Of a DNA stretch of 64,000 nucleotides, positions 33,234 to 42,154 are shown in pieces. The DNA lies in the NCBI GenBank assembly GCA_016342685.1, contig JAEINU010000002.1, positions 329,085 through 393,084 of the forward strand, given 5' to 3'. Position numbers and translations under genes: made by a program. How positions within the stretch are numbered: the stretch's first letter is position 1; every line of letters begins with the position of its first letter. The stretch is from Bacteroidales bacterium. Its GTDB lineage: Bacteria; Bacteroidota; Bacteroidia; Bacteroidales; UBA12077. A model generated the notes under the pieces. That model had not been told where the DNA came from, made no database searches, and worked only from the letters and a program-made list of their open reading frames with translations.

Positions 33234-34001
33234 CTATGCGTTAAAATTTCTAAGTTTTATAGCTGTTAATACCTTTTTAGTATACAAAGGAAAATTGCTA
33301 TTAAGCATCCAACTAAAATAACCTTGATCTTTTGCAAGAACCGATTCTACGGTTTGTCCTTTATATTTTCCAAAGTTAAAAACTTCCTGATCTTTATCAT
33401 TAAAGACTATTCTTCCTGCAAAATCAGCATTTTTATTATGTGATGAAAATTTTGAGATCTCGTCCATATCGTTATTCAAATCATCGTAACGATCGAGTTG
33501 AGATTTTAGAATTTCGTAGGTAGCTCTTGTGTCTGCCTCAGCACTGTGGGCATTCTCCAAACTCTTTTGACAATAGAATTTATAGGCTGCACTTAAAGTA
33601 CGTTGTTCCATTTTATGGAAAATTACTTGCACATCAATAAAACGACTCTTTTTTAAATCAATATCGACACCTACTCTTAAAAATTCCTCGGCTAATAATG
33701 GAATATCAAATTTATTGGAATTATAACCGCCCAAATCAGAACCTTCAATAAACTTAGCCACTTCTTTGGCAACAGAATTAAAAGTCGGTTCGTCTTTTAT
33801 GTCATCATCGCAAATCCCATGAATTGCTGTTGATTGCGGCGGAATTGGCATTTCAGGATTAATTCTCATCGTTTTAGATTCTTCTTTCCCATCAGGAAAA
33901 ATCTTTAAAAGAGAGATCTCAACAATTCTATCATTTACAACGTCGATTCCTGTAGTTTCTAAATCGAAAAAAACTATTGACTTTTTTAAATTCAAATCCA
34001 T
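33234..34001 (-). CDS. DnaQ-like 3'-5' exonuclease
   Basis: A 255-residue DEDDh exonuclease. Exo I is 'VFFDLETTGIDV' (Asp and Glu at about 13-15). Exo II is around 'GYNSNKFDIPLL' near 94-105. Exo III is 'HSAEADTRATYEIL' (His and Asp, about 152-157). The last ~45 residues carry a separate small module, 'FNFGKYKGQTVESVLAKDQGYFSWMLNSNFP', as found at the end of many Bacteroidota DnaQ-like proteins (DUF3820-type). It lies 70 bases downstream of dnaN beyond a terminator. A proofreading or repair role is plausible, but the true polymerase epsilon partner is not shown. Confidence 0.9.
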   Translation of the reverse strand: MDLNLKKSIVFFDLETTGIDVVNDRIVEISLLKIFPDGKEESKTMRINPEMPIPPQSTAIHGICDDDIKDEPTFNSVAKEVAKFIEGSDLGGYNSNKFDIPLLAEEFLRVGVDIDLKKSRFIDVQVIFHKMEQRTLSAAYKFYCQKSLENAHSAEADTRATYEILKSQLDRYDDLNNDMDEISKFSSHNKNADFAGRIVFNDKDQEVFNFGKYKGQTVESVLAKDQGYFSWMLNSNFPLYTKKVLTAIKLRNFNA

Positions 34002-34019
34002 TATTATTTACTTTTTCTT

Positions 34020-34048
34020 AAAAAAAAAGAGCTTCTACCGAAACTCTT
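34020..34048 (-). terminator. Intrinsic terminator of dnaN
   Basis: On the minus strand a 9-bp stem (AAGAGTTTC / GAAGCTCTT, one T-G pair) with tetraloop GGTA is followed by a run of T (A-run 34020-34028). It lies 24 bases past the dnaN stop. Confidence 0.8.
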
Positions 34049-34071
34049 TTCTTTTATCTATTTATATAACA

Positions 34072-35202
34072 TTATACATTAATCATCATTGGCATTAGTA
34101 GCATCAATACATCTTCGTCGTTGTTTTCTTTTTCAACTGGAAAAAGAATACCTGCGCGAGAAGGATCCGATAACTCAACAAGCACATCACTTGATGCTAA
34201 ATTCGAAAGAATCTCAATCAAAAATGATGATTTAAATCCAATTTCCATATCATCGCCTTCGTACTGACAGTTCAATCTTTCGTTTGCCGAAATTGAAAAA
34301 TCGATATCTTGAGCTGATACATTTAATTGATTACCTTTTAAATCTAGTTTTACCAAATTACTAGCTTGATTCGAAAATAAAGCAACTCTTTTAAGTGCGT
34401 TATATAACTCTAATCGATCAATTGTAAGTTTATTAGGATTGTTTGTAGGAATAACCGAATTGTAACTTGGATAATTTCCTTCAACTAATCGTGAAACTAA
34501 TTTATAATTAGATAATGTAAAAAATGCGTTTTTGTCGTCAAATTCAAGCACAACCTCATTTTCCTCTTTTGGAAGAATTGCTTTTAACAATGAAGCAGGT
34601 TTTTTTGGTAAAATAAATGAATTTTCTTGATCAGCTTTAACATCAACTCTACGATAACGAACTAGTTTGTGCGCATCGGAAGCTACAAATGTCATATTTT
34701 CTTGAGAAAGCTCAATAAAAATACCATTCATGACCGGGCGTAATTCATCATCCGCTGTAGCAAATAAAGTTTTGGTAATTCCACTTAATAATACATCTGC
34801 AGTTAATTGAATAGATGTTTTTTGATCATCTTTGATAACAGGCAATTGCGGAAAGTCTTCGCCATTCTGACCAACAACATTATACTTACCATTTTCGGTA
34901 GTTATAACAATACCAAAAGTTTCGGCATTCATATCAAAGGTCAATGGTTGATCTGGAAATTCTTTTAAAGTATCAGTCAAAATTCTTGCAGGAATAGCTA
35001 TGGTACCTTCATCGGTTACATTTTCTAGATTAATTGTAGTAATTAAAGTAGTTTCTAAATCCGATGCAGTAATTTTCAGTTCGTTATTGGATAACTGAAA
35101 TAGGAAATTATCAAGAATTGGCAATGTATTCTTATTGCTTATTACTCTGCTAATTGCCTGCAAATGACTTAATAATTCTGTACTAGAAATAACAAACTTC
35201 AT
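34072..35202 (-). CDS. dnaN: DNA polymerase III beta subunit (sliding clamp)
   Basis: A 376-residue clamp that encircles DNA as a dimer and gives processivity. The N-terminus 'MKFVISSTELLSHLQAISRVISNKNTLPILDNFLF' is the diagnostic start. The middle domain contains 'FATADDELRPVMNGIFIELS' and 'VASDAHKLVRYRR', and the C-terminal domain ends '...DEDVLMLLMPMMINV', the conserved MPM-(R/I) tail. dnaA is not nearby. Here dnaN follows gldF, gldG and the DUF4340 gene on the same strand, a linkage I associate with Bacteroidota. Confidence 0.97.
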   Translation of the reverse strand: MKFVISSTELLSHLQAISRVISNKNTLPILDNFLFQLSNNELKITASDLETTLITTINLENVTDEGTIAIPARILTDTLKEFPDQPLTFDMNAETFGIVITTENGKYNVVGQNGEDFPQLPVIKDDQKTSIQLTADVLLSGITKTLFATADDELRPVMNGIFIELSQENMTFVASDAHKLVRYRRVDVKADQENSFILPKKPASLLKAILPKEENEVVLEFDDKNAFFTLSNYKLVSRLVEGNYPSYNSVIPTNNPNKLTIDRLELYNALKRVALFSNQASNLVKLDLKGNQLNVSAQDIDFSISANERLNCQYEGDDMEIGFKSSFLIEILSNLASSDVLVELSDPSRAGILFPVEKENNDEDVLMLLMPMMINV

Positions 35203-35306
35203 TTGTATCTATTTTTAATGATTTCTAAAATTTTATTCAATCTAAATTAATTATCAATAATACGAAAAAAATATCAAGTAGACAATTAGCCTACATGAAT
35301 TTTTCG

Positions 35307-36296
35307 TTAGCGAAAATAATCAATTTCCTTCAAAATTGGATCAAATTTATAATACTGAATTAAAATTAATTCATCAGCATTATTTAAAACGCCATAGGCC
35401 TTATTATAATCGAATGATGTGATTTCTCCAAACTCATCCAGCTCACCATTAGAAGGCTTCCTGAAGATTTTAATACTTGTAACAACATTCTGAAAATCTT
35501 CCACAGAGATTATTGCTAATGGAATTGAGTTTAGAATTGAATCTTTAGCTGCTAAACTCAGATTATCAGCTATATTATCGAAATTGATTTTTTGAAAATT
35601 TGTAAAAAACCTTGCTGTTTTCTCAACGTTAAACTCCTTTATAAAATCTTCTGATGGTAGCATTTGTAATGCGAAGCTCCCGTCGTTATAATTAATGATT
35701 TTACATGATTTTTTTTGATTTTCAGGATATTCAATTCTAATATTTTTAACGTTTTGCGGCATATAGTTGAAGACTGTTTTATCTCGCCAATAATTTTCAT
35801 CGGCAACAAATAAATTTGCTACTAAACCCTTAAAAGATGGAATCCTAATTACAAATGGATCAGATGATTTCTCCATCATCATATATGTTTTGCTTTTATG
35901 CATTCCTGGTTTTCCAACAGAATAAGAACGCACAATCCGATTTCCCCTAGAAAACTTAACCTTTATTCCATCTTTCCTAAGCAATAATGCAATTTGTTCT
36001 TTTTGCACATTCGAAACTGGTGTTAATACACCTATTCTATTAGCAGCTGTTAGAAAATTATTAATATTCCATTCCTTAACCTGATACTTTCCATTTACTC
36101 TCCATAAATTATTTTCTTTAGTTAGAACCAACTCCTTTTCACCGTTCATAATTTCAATCTTCGAAATCTCTTCGATAGATTCAATCGCAAATGTACTAGC
36201 ACGTTTATTTAAGGTTCCTTTTGAATTTGAAAAATAAAATACTGCAGCAATTACTACTAGTATGATTATAACAAGGTATGAAATATTAATTTTCAT
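35307..36296 (-). CDS. DUF4340 domain protein
   Basis: A 329-residue protein with one N-terminal membrane segment at about 6-24 ('YLVIIILVVIAAVFYFS') and a long extracytoplasmic part. DUF4340 features are visible early, 'IEKIEI'-like 'EEISKIEIMNGEKELVLTKENNLWRV', followed by repeats of the same beta motif. DUF4340 proteins are usually encoded next to the GldG-type ABC component, exactly as here (15 bases downstream of gldG), and are thought to be part of the same envelope complex. Its biochemical function is unknown. Confidence 0.85.
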   Translation of the reverse strand: MKINISYLVIIILVVIAAVFYFSNSKGTLNKRASTFAIESIEEISKIEIMNGEKELVLTKENNLWRVNGKYQVKEWNINNFLTAANRIGVLTPVSNVQKEQIALLLRKDGIKVKFSRGNRIVRSYSVGKPGMHKSKTYMMMEKSSDPFVIRIPSFKGLVANLFVADENYWRDKTVFNYMPQNVKNIRIEYPENQKKSCKIINYNDGSFALQMLPSEDFIKEFNVEKTARFFTNFQKINFDNIADNLSLAAKDSILNSIPLAIISVEDFQNVVTSIKIFRKPSNGELDEFGEITSFDYNKAYGVLNNADELILIQYYKFDPILKEIDYFR

Positions 36297-36311
36297 TTGA
36301 TTTAAAATGAT

Positions 36312-38012
36312 TTATGTATATTTTTTTCTTCTTTTATATGATGTATAAAATCCAAAAAGCAAAATAATCAACACAGGTAAAACAGTGTTAACAAATTGCC
36401 ATGCTGTTTTATCTTTCTTCACCTTCTCCTTATCGAGTATACGTAGTTTAAACTCTCTTGATCTTATATCAAGAACTCCACTTTCATCAACTAAATAATG
36501 AACTGCATTCATAACAAACTCTTTGTTACCATATGTTTGTTGAGTATAGCGATCGTACCCTAGTGGAGATAGAAAAACTCCATCTGCTCTTTGCTTTACA
36601 TCATTACGAATAATATCAGCATCGGATACAACAATCATTTTTGTTGAACTACTCTTCTCTTTAAAAGTAAAATCTTGACCTTTTGTAATTTCTTTTAAGG
36701 GTCTGTTTGTAAAAACAGATTCAAACTCACCCTCCATTAGAACTGCTATTGGATTTAAAGGCTTATCAAATGATCTTGGATCGGATTGATCTTTAACCTC
36801 ACTTAAGCTAACCATTAAAGGTACATTTAATAACTTAGAACCTGTAGATGAATACAAAATCACTTGCTTTTTAACACCCGACTTATCACCTACAATATCT
36901 ATACTGCTTGGAAATTCAGATTTAAGTAGATTCAAATTTTTTGTAATAGAATTACTATTAGGAGCATTCAACAAAGGGAAATATAGCCATGGTGCAGGAG
37001 TAAATTTTGCTTGTTGTCCAGCTATTGCAGTATTAATTGGAATAACTGCACATTGGATATCCTGAATGATGTTTGGATTTACCCGAACACCATATTTAAA
37101 CAATTGATCTCCTAGGTTTACATCGTTCATAAATGCAAATGATGTTCCGTTGCCAGTTGATAAACTATCCATACTTATATTAACTGCTTCGATAAACCAA
37201 AGCACTTTACCCCCATTCATAATATACTGATCAATTATAAACTTACTTTTTTCGGAAAACTTTTCCTTTGACCCTGCAATAATAACCACATCATAAGGTT
37301 CTAGAATATGAAGATGTTCTTTTATAGTCACTCTATCGATGTTGTAATATTCGCTCAATGCACGCGTAATATCACCTGTACTATATTCATCCAATTCTCC
37401 CTGTCCTTCGATAAAAGCAACTTTTTTTCGTTTAGTTGCAGTTATTTTTCTTATGGCATCGATAAACTCATATTCCAATGCCTGAATTGAATTGTTCAGA
37501 TTCATTTCTGCGGATAAACCTGGATTATTAACTAACAAATTAATTGGATTTTCTTTATCAGCATAAGATAAAATTGCTCCTGGAAATAGCATTTTCTCAA
37601 CCATCCCACCCTCTTCGTCACGATCTTTAACATTGGTTGGATCTAAACCACGCTGATATAAATCTTGATAAATTGCATTTCGTTTTGATTCATCAGACGA
37701 TTCAGATGGATTAACAAAAGTAAATTGTATATTATCTCCTGCTATCACTCTAAATTCATCCATCAATTCTGTAATTGACTTTTGCATTCTCTGAAAGCCT
37801 ATTGGCATTTCGCCGTCTAAATAAATTTCGATATAAACCACATCGTTTAAGGAATCGAGAATATGGTGAGTTGCGTCAGACAATGTATATCTGTTATCGG
37901 ATGTTAAATCTAAACGAAAATACTTATTTGATGATATGTAATTGATCAGCAATATAATTCCTAATGCAATAAGTAATTGAGTTATATTTTGTTTCTTGAG
38001 ATTCTTCTTCAT
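36312..38012 (-). CDS. gldG: Gliding-motility ABC component GldG
   Basis: A 566-residue protein with a membrane segment at about 13-28, a large periplasmic domain ('DLTSDNRYTLSDATHHIL', 'IAFIEGQGELDEYSTGDI'-like segments, 'PYDVVIIAGSKEKFSEKSKFIIDQYIMNGGKVLWF') and a C-terminal membrane helix ('FVNTVLPVLIILLFGFYTSYKRRKK'). GldG with GldF and the ATPase GldA forms an ABC complex needed for gliding in flavobacteria. Here gldA is absent. I use the ATG at 38012: the frame extends upstream only to a TTG inside gldF. It is followed by the DUF4340 gene. Confidence 0.92.
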   Translation of the reverse strand: MKKNLKKQNITQLLIALGIILLINYISSNKYFRLDLTSDNRYTLSDATHHILDSLNDVVYIEIYLDGEMPIGFQRMQKSITELMDEFRVIAGDNIQFTFVNPSESSDESKRNAIYQDLYQRGLDPTNVKDRDEEGGMVEKMLFPGAILSYADKENPINLLVNNPGLSAEMNLNNSIQALEYEFIDAIRKITATKRKKVAFIEGQGELDEYSTGDITRALSEYYNIDRVTIKEHLHILEPYDVVIIAGSKEKFSEKSKFIIDQYIMNGGKVLWFIEAVNISMDSLSTGNGTSFAFMNDVNLGDQLFKYGVRVNPNIIQDIQCAVIPINTAIAGQQAKFTPAPWLYFPLLNAPNSNSITKNLNLLKSEFPSSIDIVGDKSGVKKQVILYSSTGSKLLNVPLMVSLSEVKDQSDPRSFDKPLNPIAVLMEGEFESVFTNRPLKEITKGQDFTFKEKSSSTKMIVVSDADIIRNDVKQRADGVFLSPLGYDRYTQQTYGNKEFVMNAVHYLVDESGVLDIRSREFKLRILDKEKVKKDKTAWQFVNTVLPVLIILLFGFYTSYKRRKKYT

Positions 38013-38025
38013 CAGAATATATTTT

Positions 38026-38757
38026 TTACCATTTACGGCTTTGTAATATAGTTTTAGTAACAATTAAGAAAAAGGCAATTACACTAACGAAATAAATCAT
38101 ATCACGACTATCAATAACCCCACGACTCATTGATTTATAGTGCTCGTTTATGCCAAGATTTATTATTAACCCATCAATTGTTTTAAAAGCTCCTAATTCA
38201 CTTATATAATCGAAACCAATATAAACTAAGAAACATAAAAGCATTCCTGTAATAAAGGCTACGATCTGATTATCAGTTATTGCCGACGATAAAACTCCAA
38301 TTGAAACATAAATGGCTGCAAGAAAAAACAAACCTATATATGAACCCCATGTACCGCCAACATCAACATTCCCAACTGGATTACCAAGCTTGTAAACTGT
38401 ATAAAAGTAAATAAGGGTTGGGATCAACGAAAACAAAACCAAACTCAGGGCTGCCAGAAATTTTCCGAAAATAATCTGAAAATCGGACAATGGTCTAGTT
38501 AATAACAATTCTATTGTTCCTGTTTTTTTCTCATCGGAAAACATACGCATGGTTACTGCGGGTGCCAAAAACAGGAACACCCAAGGAGCTATTGAGAATA
38601 AACTATCTAAACTCGCATAACCACTATCTAATACATTATTTACTCCAGGGAAAATCCAAATAAACAATCCGTTTATTATTAGAAAAACAATGATTACAAT
38701 ATATCCTGTAAGAGAACTGAAAAATCCGCTAATTTCTTTTTTAAAAAGCGTGTACAT
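38026..38757 (-). CDS. gldF: Gliding-motility ABC permease GldF
   Basis: A 243-residue integral membrane protein of the ABC-2 permease type with about six membrane helices. It begins 'LFKKEISGFFSSLTGYIVIIVFLIINGLFIWIFPG', contains 'APAVTMRMFSDEKKTGTIELLLTRPLSDFQIIFGKFLAAL' and ends with an SRGVIDSRDMIYF motif before the last helix. It starts the gldF-gldG-DUF4340 run, with gldG 13 bases later. A good -7 box TAAATTTG lies on the minus strand at 38780-38787, 22 bases upstream of the ATG, with an imperfect AAAA-for-CAAA -33 element. Confidence 0.94.
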   Translation of the reverse strand: MYTLFKKEISGFFSSLTGYIVIIVFLIINGLFIWIFPGVNNVLDSGYASLDSLFSIAPWVFLFLAPAVTMRMFSDEKKTGTIELLLTRPLSDFQIIFGKFLAALSLVLFSLIPTLIYFYTVYKLGNPVGNVDVGGTWGSYIGLFFLAAIYVSIGVLSSAITDNQIVAFITGMLLCFLVYIGFDYISELGAFKTIDGLIINLGINEHYKSMSRGVIDSRDMIYFVSVIAFFLIVTKTILQSRKW

Positions 38758-38877
38758 ACTTCTATTTTTTATTTGAACACAAATTTATACTAATTTTTGG
38801 ATGATTAAAATCTCTAAAACGTAACAAAGAACAAAATCATATATTATTTTTGTGCTTCAAAATTATTATACTGTTAA

Positions 38878-39981
38878 ATGATTTATAAACGAACAATCAT
38901 TCTAATCATTGCAATTTGCTATTCTATTATAGGAATTACACAAGAGAATAATTCACTTACAAAAGGATTACATATTGAAGTAGACTATGGTTATGGTTTC
39001 TTAATGCCTCATCATAAATCCATTGAATATTTCTTGCAAGATCACATCCAAACATTTGATGTAAAAATAAGCAAAGCAAGTTTTGGAAATAAATATTGGA
39101 ATAAACTGTACAGATATCCTTATGCTGGTGTAGGATATTACAGATCGAATCTCGGTAACAATGAAATATATGGATATGCTAATGCAATATATTCATTTAT
39201 AAAAGTTCCATTTCTAGGTGCTTCACATAAAATAAATCTGAGCTATCAAATGTCGTTTGGAGCATCTTATATAACTAAACATTTTGACATTGAAGAGAAC
39301 TATGAGAATCTGGCGATAGGCTCACATCTTAATATTTTTATTGGCCTTAGCCTGCAATCCAGTATCCCATTATCTAAAAGACTTGCCTTAACAAATGGTA
39401 TTCGTGTCACTCATTTTTCAAATGGGATAACTAAAGCTCCAAACAAAGGTTTAAATGTATTTACTGGTTCTGTTGGATTAATATATCAAATTAATCCTGT
39501 TGCTCCTGAGAAAATAATCACGAAACTTCCTGAAGTTGATAACAAAAATGAATATTCAGTTGTTTATGCTGCTGGAGTAAAAGCAAATTCAAGATATGAA
39601 GATGAAAGTTATTTTGTTTCATCCGTGATTTTTGATTTTAATAGAAATTATTCCCCGAAAGGAAGATGGCTTGCAGGAATAGACTTATTCTATGATGCAA
39701 GTAATATAGAATTTTCTGATAAAACTGAGAAATCAAATGTTGTAAATTCAGATTTATATCAACTAGGTATACATGCCGGGCATGATTTAGTTTTTGGAAA
39801 ATTTGCAATCGTTCTAAATATTGGCGGATATATTTATGCTCCTGTAGAAACTTTGGCTCCAATTTATAGCAGGACAGGTATAAGATATCGTATTAATAAT
39901 AAAATAATTACGAATATAACCTTAAAATCGCATTGGGCTAAGGCTAGCTTTATTGAATGGGGAGTTGGTTATGTTTTTTAA
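38878..39981 (+). CDS. PagL-like lipid A 3-O-deacylase / acyloxyacyl hydrolase
   Basis: A 367-residue outer-membrane beta-barrel enzyme. The signal peptide is residues 1-20 ('IIAICYSIIGITQ'). Barrel strands follow, with the catalytic pattern 'IRVTHFSNGITKAP' near 177-190. That is the His-x-Ser-Asn signature of PagL (PF09411 family), which removes the 3-linked acyl chain of lipid A at the cell surface. The C-terminal half (about 200-367) is an extra barrel-like part, longer than bacterial PagL (about 180 aa), and ends in an aromatic 'GVGYVF'. lpxB lies 0.7 kb away. Activity here is inferred. Confidence 0.82.
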   Translation: MIYKRTIILIIAICYSIIGITQENNSLTKGLHIEVDYGYGFLMPHHKSIEYFLQDHIQTFDVKISKASFGNKYWNKLYRYPYAGVGYYRSNLGNNEIYGYANAIYSFIKVPFLGASHKINLSYQMSFGASYITKHFDIEENYENLAIGSHLNIFIGLSLQSSIPLSKRLALTNGIRVTHFSNGITKAPNKGLNVFTGSVGLIYQINPVAPEKIITKLPEVDNKNEYSVVYAAGVKANSRYEDESYFVSSVIFDFNRNYSPKGRWLAGIDLFYDASNIEFSDKTEKSNVVNSDLYQLGIHAGHDLVFGKFAIVLNIGGYIYAPVETLAPIYSRTGIRYRINNKIITNITLKSHWAKASFIEWGVGYVF

Positions 39982-39994
39982 TATTGATCTAAAA

Positions 39995-40717
39995 ATGAGA
40001 AATTTACTACTAATCATATTTATAATCTTCACTTTATCATCGTGCGACGATGCATTATTCAACTCTGGAGATACCATTTCAATGGAATACGAATTAGACG
40101 ATTTTAGTGAAATCTATATTGAAGATATTTTTGATGTCTTTCTAATTCAAGATACTATTTGCAAAATAGAACTAATTGGAGGAAGTAATCTTTTACCAGA
40201 CGTAGAGTTTAATGTTTCCGATAGTAAATTAAATATTTCGAATAACAATGGAGGCAACTGGAGCAGAAATTATGAACGAATTAAAGTTTATCTTTCTTTA
40301 AAAGATATTACATTATTAAGACTTAATGAATCATCAAATATTTCTTGTATTGACACTTTAATTTTACCAAAACTAAACGTTTATTCTATAAATGATTATT
40401 CGGATATTTCATTAACAATAAATTGTGATAATTTCTATATAGTTAATTCAGGTACCTCTGGAGGTTATTTTACAATTAAAGGAAAAGCAATAAACTCAAA
40501 ATTATGGCCACGGGCATCCTGCATTATTGATGCGCGTGACCTAGAATCAATAAAATCAAACATCCATAATGAAAGCATTGGGAATTGCTACGCAGGTATT
40601 TGCCAGACACTTGAAGTAGAAATTTTAAACTCAGGAAATGTTTATTACAAAGGCAATCCTGAAACAATCACCTATATTAATGAACAAGCAAAAGAGCAAC
40701 TTATAAAATTAGATTAA
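39995..40717 (+). CDS. Head-GIN-domain lipoprotein
   Basis: A 240-residue lipoprotein. The signal is residues 1-17, with lipobox 'LSSC' and Cys17 followed by Asp-Asp, a pattern that in Bacteroidota often directs lipoproteins to the outer surface. The remainder is a DUF2807/head-GIN beta-helix-like domain ('FSEIYIEDIFDVFLIQDTICKIELIGGSNLLPDVEFNV...LKDITLLRLNESSNISC'). The ATG at 39995 gives the clean lipoprotein signal. The frame continues upstream to another ATG (39971) and a TTG inside the PagL-like gene, whose last bases it would overlap. It is probably co-transcribed with that gene. Confidence 0.85.
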   Translation: MRNLLLIIFIIFTLSSCDDALFNSGDTISMEYELDDFSEIYIEDIFDVFLIQDTICKIELIGGSNLLPDVEFNVSDSKLNISNNNGGNWSRNYERIKVYLSLKDITLLRLNESSNISCIDTLILPKLNVYSINDYSDISLTINCDNFYIVNSGTSGGYFTIKGKAINSKLWPRASCIIDARDLESIKSNIHNESIGNCYAGICQTLEVEILNSGNVYYKGNPETITYINEQAKEQLIKLD

Positions 40718-40718
40718 G

Positions 40719-41840
40719 CTATTTTTGAAGATAATCGAAAATTAACTTAGCAACTCTTTCTGAAGCTCCTGTTCCGCCAAGTAAATTTCTTAATTCTTTA
40801 TAATCGTTTAACATCTTCTGACGAAATTCTCCTTCGAATATAATTTTATCCAACTCTGTTTTAACTAATTTAGGATTCATATCAAATTGAATCAATTCTT
40901 TCACAACTTCACGATCCATAATAAGATTTACCAAAGAAATGTAGCTCAACTTAACAAATTGCTTAGCTATGAAATAAGATATGTTTGCTGCGCGATAACA
41001 AACTACTTGTGGCAAATTAAATAACGCAGCTTCCAGTGTTGCTGTTCCCGAAGTTACTAACGCTGCTTGTGCATGCTTAAACACATCGTAGGTTTGATTA
41101 AAAACTACTTTTACATTATGCCCCTCAATAAACTTATCGTAATAACTTGGTTCTATTGATGGTGCTGCAGCAATAACAAATTGATAATCCTTATAATCTG
41201 GAATTATCTCAAGCATAATTCCCAAATTTCGATCAATTTCTTGCTTTCGACTACCTGCAATGATTCCCACTATTGGTTTAATCTCAAGATTATTCTTGGC
41301 AATAAAATCTTCTTGAGTTTCTTTTGAATCTATCTTTACCTGAACAGCATCTAGCAGTGGGTTTCCAGCATAATCGACCGGATAATTGTGTTTTTTAAAA
41401 TAATCAACTTCGAAAGGAAAAATCACAAACATCTTATCTACAAATGCTTTTATCTTTTTAATTCGTGATTCTTTCCAAGCCCAAATTTTTGGAGAAATAT
41501 AATAGAAAGTTTTTAATCCTATTGACTTTGCAAATTCAGCCATTCGTAGATTAAAACCCGGATAATCGACTAAAATCAATACATCGGGATTGTATTCTTG
41601 AATATCTTGTTTACACTCTTTAAAGAATCTTTTTATTTTCCCTAGATTCATTAAAACCTCAACAAATCCCATTATTGCAGTTTCTTTGTAATGCTTTACT
41701 AATTCACCACCTTGAGCTTTCATTAAATCACCACCCCAATATCTAAACTCTGGATTTGGATCAACCAAATTAAGTCCTTTTAAAAGATTTGAACCGTGCA
41801 AATCGCCGGAAGCTTCACCTGCAATAATGTAATATTTCAT
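40719..41840 (-). CDS. lpxB: Lipid-A-disaccharide synthase
   Basis: A 373-residue GT19 enzyme that joins UDP-2,3-diacylglucosamine with lipid X to make the lipid A disaccharide, at the inner-membrane surface. The start 'YYIIAGEASGDLHGSNLLKGL' is diagnostic. Other typical segments are 'ILVDYPGFNLRMAEFAKSIG', 'YYISPKIWAWKESRIKKIK', 'VDYAGNPLLDA', 'GIIAGSRKQEIDRNLGIML' and 'ALVTSGTATLEAALFNLPQVVCYRA'. Its stop is one base away from that of the head-GIN gene. It is followed upstream (20 bases) by a small membrane-protein gene and surE on the same strand, so surE, this small gene and lpxB form one operon. Confidence 0.96.
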   Translation of the reverse strand: MKYYIIAGEASGDLHGSNLLKGLNLVDPNPEFRYWGGDLMKAQGGELVKHYKETAIMGFVEVLMNLGKIKRFFKECKQDIQEYNPDVLILVDYPGFNLRMAEFAKSIGLKTFYYISPKIWAWKESRIKKIKAFVDKMFVIFPFEVDYFKKHNYPVDYAGNPLLDAVQVKIDSKETQEDFIAKNNLEIKPIVGIIAGSRKQEIDRNLGIMLEIIPDYKDYQFVIAAAPSIEPSYYDKFIEGHNVKVVFNQTYDVFKHAQAALVTSGTATLEAALFNLPQVVCYRAANISYFIAKQFVKLSYISLVNLIMDREVVKELIQFDMNPKLVKTELDKIIFEGEFRQKMLNDYKELRNLLGGTGASERVAKLIFDYLQK

Positions 41841-41860
41841 TTTTTAGAATTATAATTAAC

Positions 41861-42154
41861 TTATAGCACAAACTTAGTTATGAAAACAAACAAAGCAAAT
41901 ATGAATGTTGACATTAATATCCCACGTGCTGTACTATAATAATATCTGTTTAAAAATAAAAAAAACAATGCTAGATTTGGAATCACACACAAGCTAATAA
42001 TCTTTGTAAACACCCTCTTTGAAACTAGTGTATTAATAAGTTCCTGAAAACTATTCCCATTGAACATTATAAAATATAAAATGAGCATTGCTAACATTGG
42101 AGCAATAATTCCCAGAAGTAACCCTAACTTAATACTATTGTAATTAGATTTCAT
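41861..42154 (-). CDS. Small integral membrane protein, unknown function
   Basis: A 97-residue protein with three predicted membrane segments at about 9-30, 50-68 and 76-95 ('GLLLGIIAPMLAMLILYFIMF', 'FTKIISLCVIPNLALFFLFLN', 'GILMSTFIFALFVFITKF'). I start it at the ATG at 42154, which overlaps the end of surE by about ten bases. The frame runs further up only to a TTG at 42206-42208. It lies between surE and lpxB in the same direction, an arrangement that recurs in Bacteroidota. I know no function. Confidence 0.75.
   Translation of the reverse strand: MKSNYNSIKLGLLLGIIAPMLAMLILYFIMFNGNSFQELINTLVSKRVFTKIISLCVIPNLALFFLFLNRYYYSTARGILMSTFIFALFVFITKFVL

Noticed and set aside
34072-35202. Replication origin near dnaN
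   Set aside because: dnaN is present, but dnaA is absent and I saw no cluster of DnaA-box-like sequences. In this phylum dnaN is often away from the origin.
38013-38063. Overlapping upstream start of gldG
   Set aside because: It needs a TTG codon inside gldF, while an ATG at 38012 gives a normal N-terminus and a 13-base gap.
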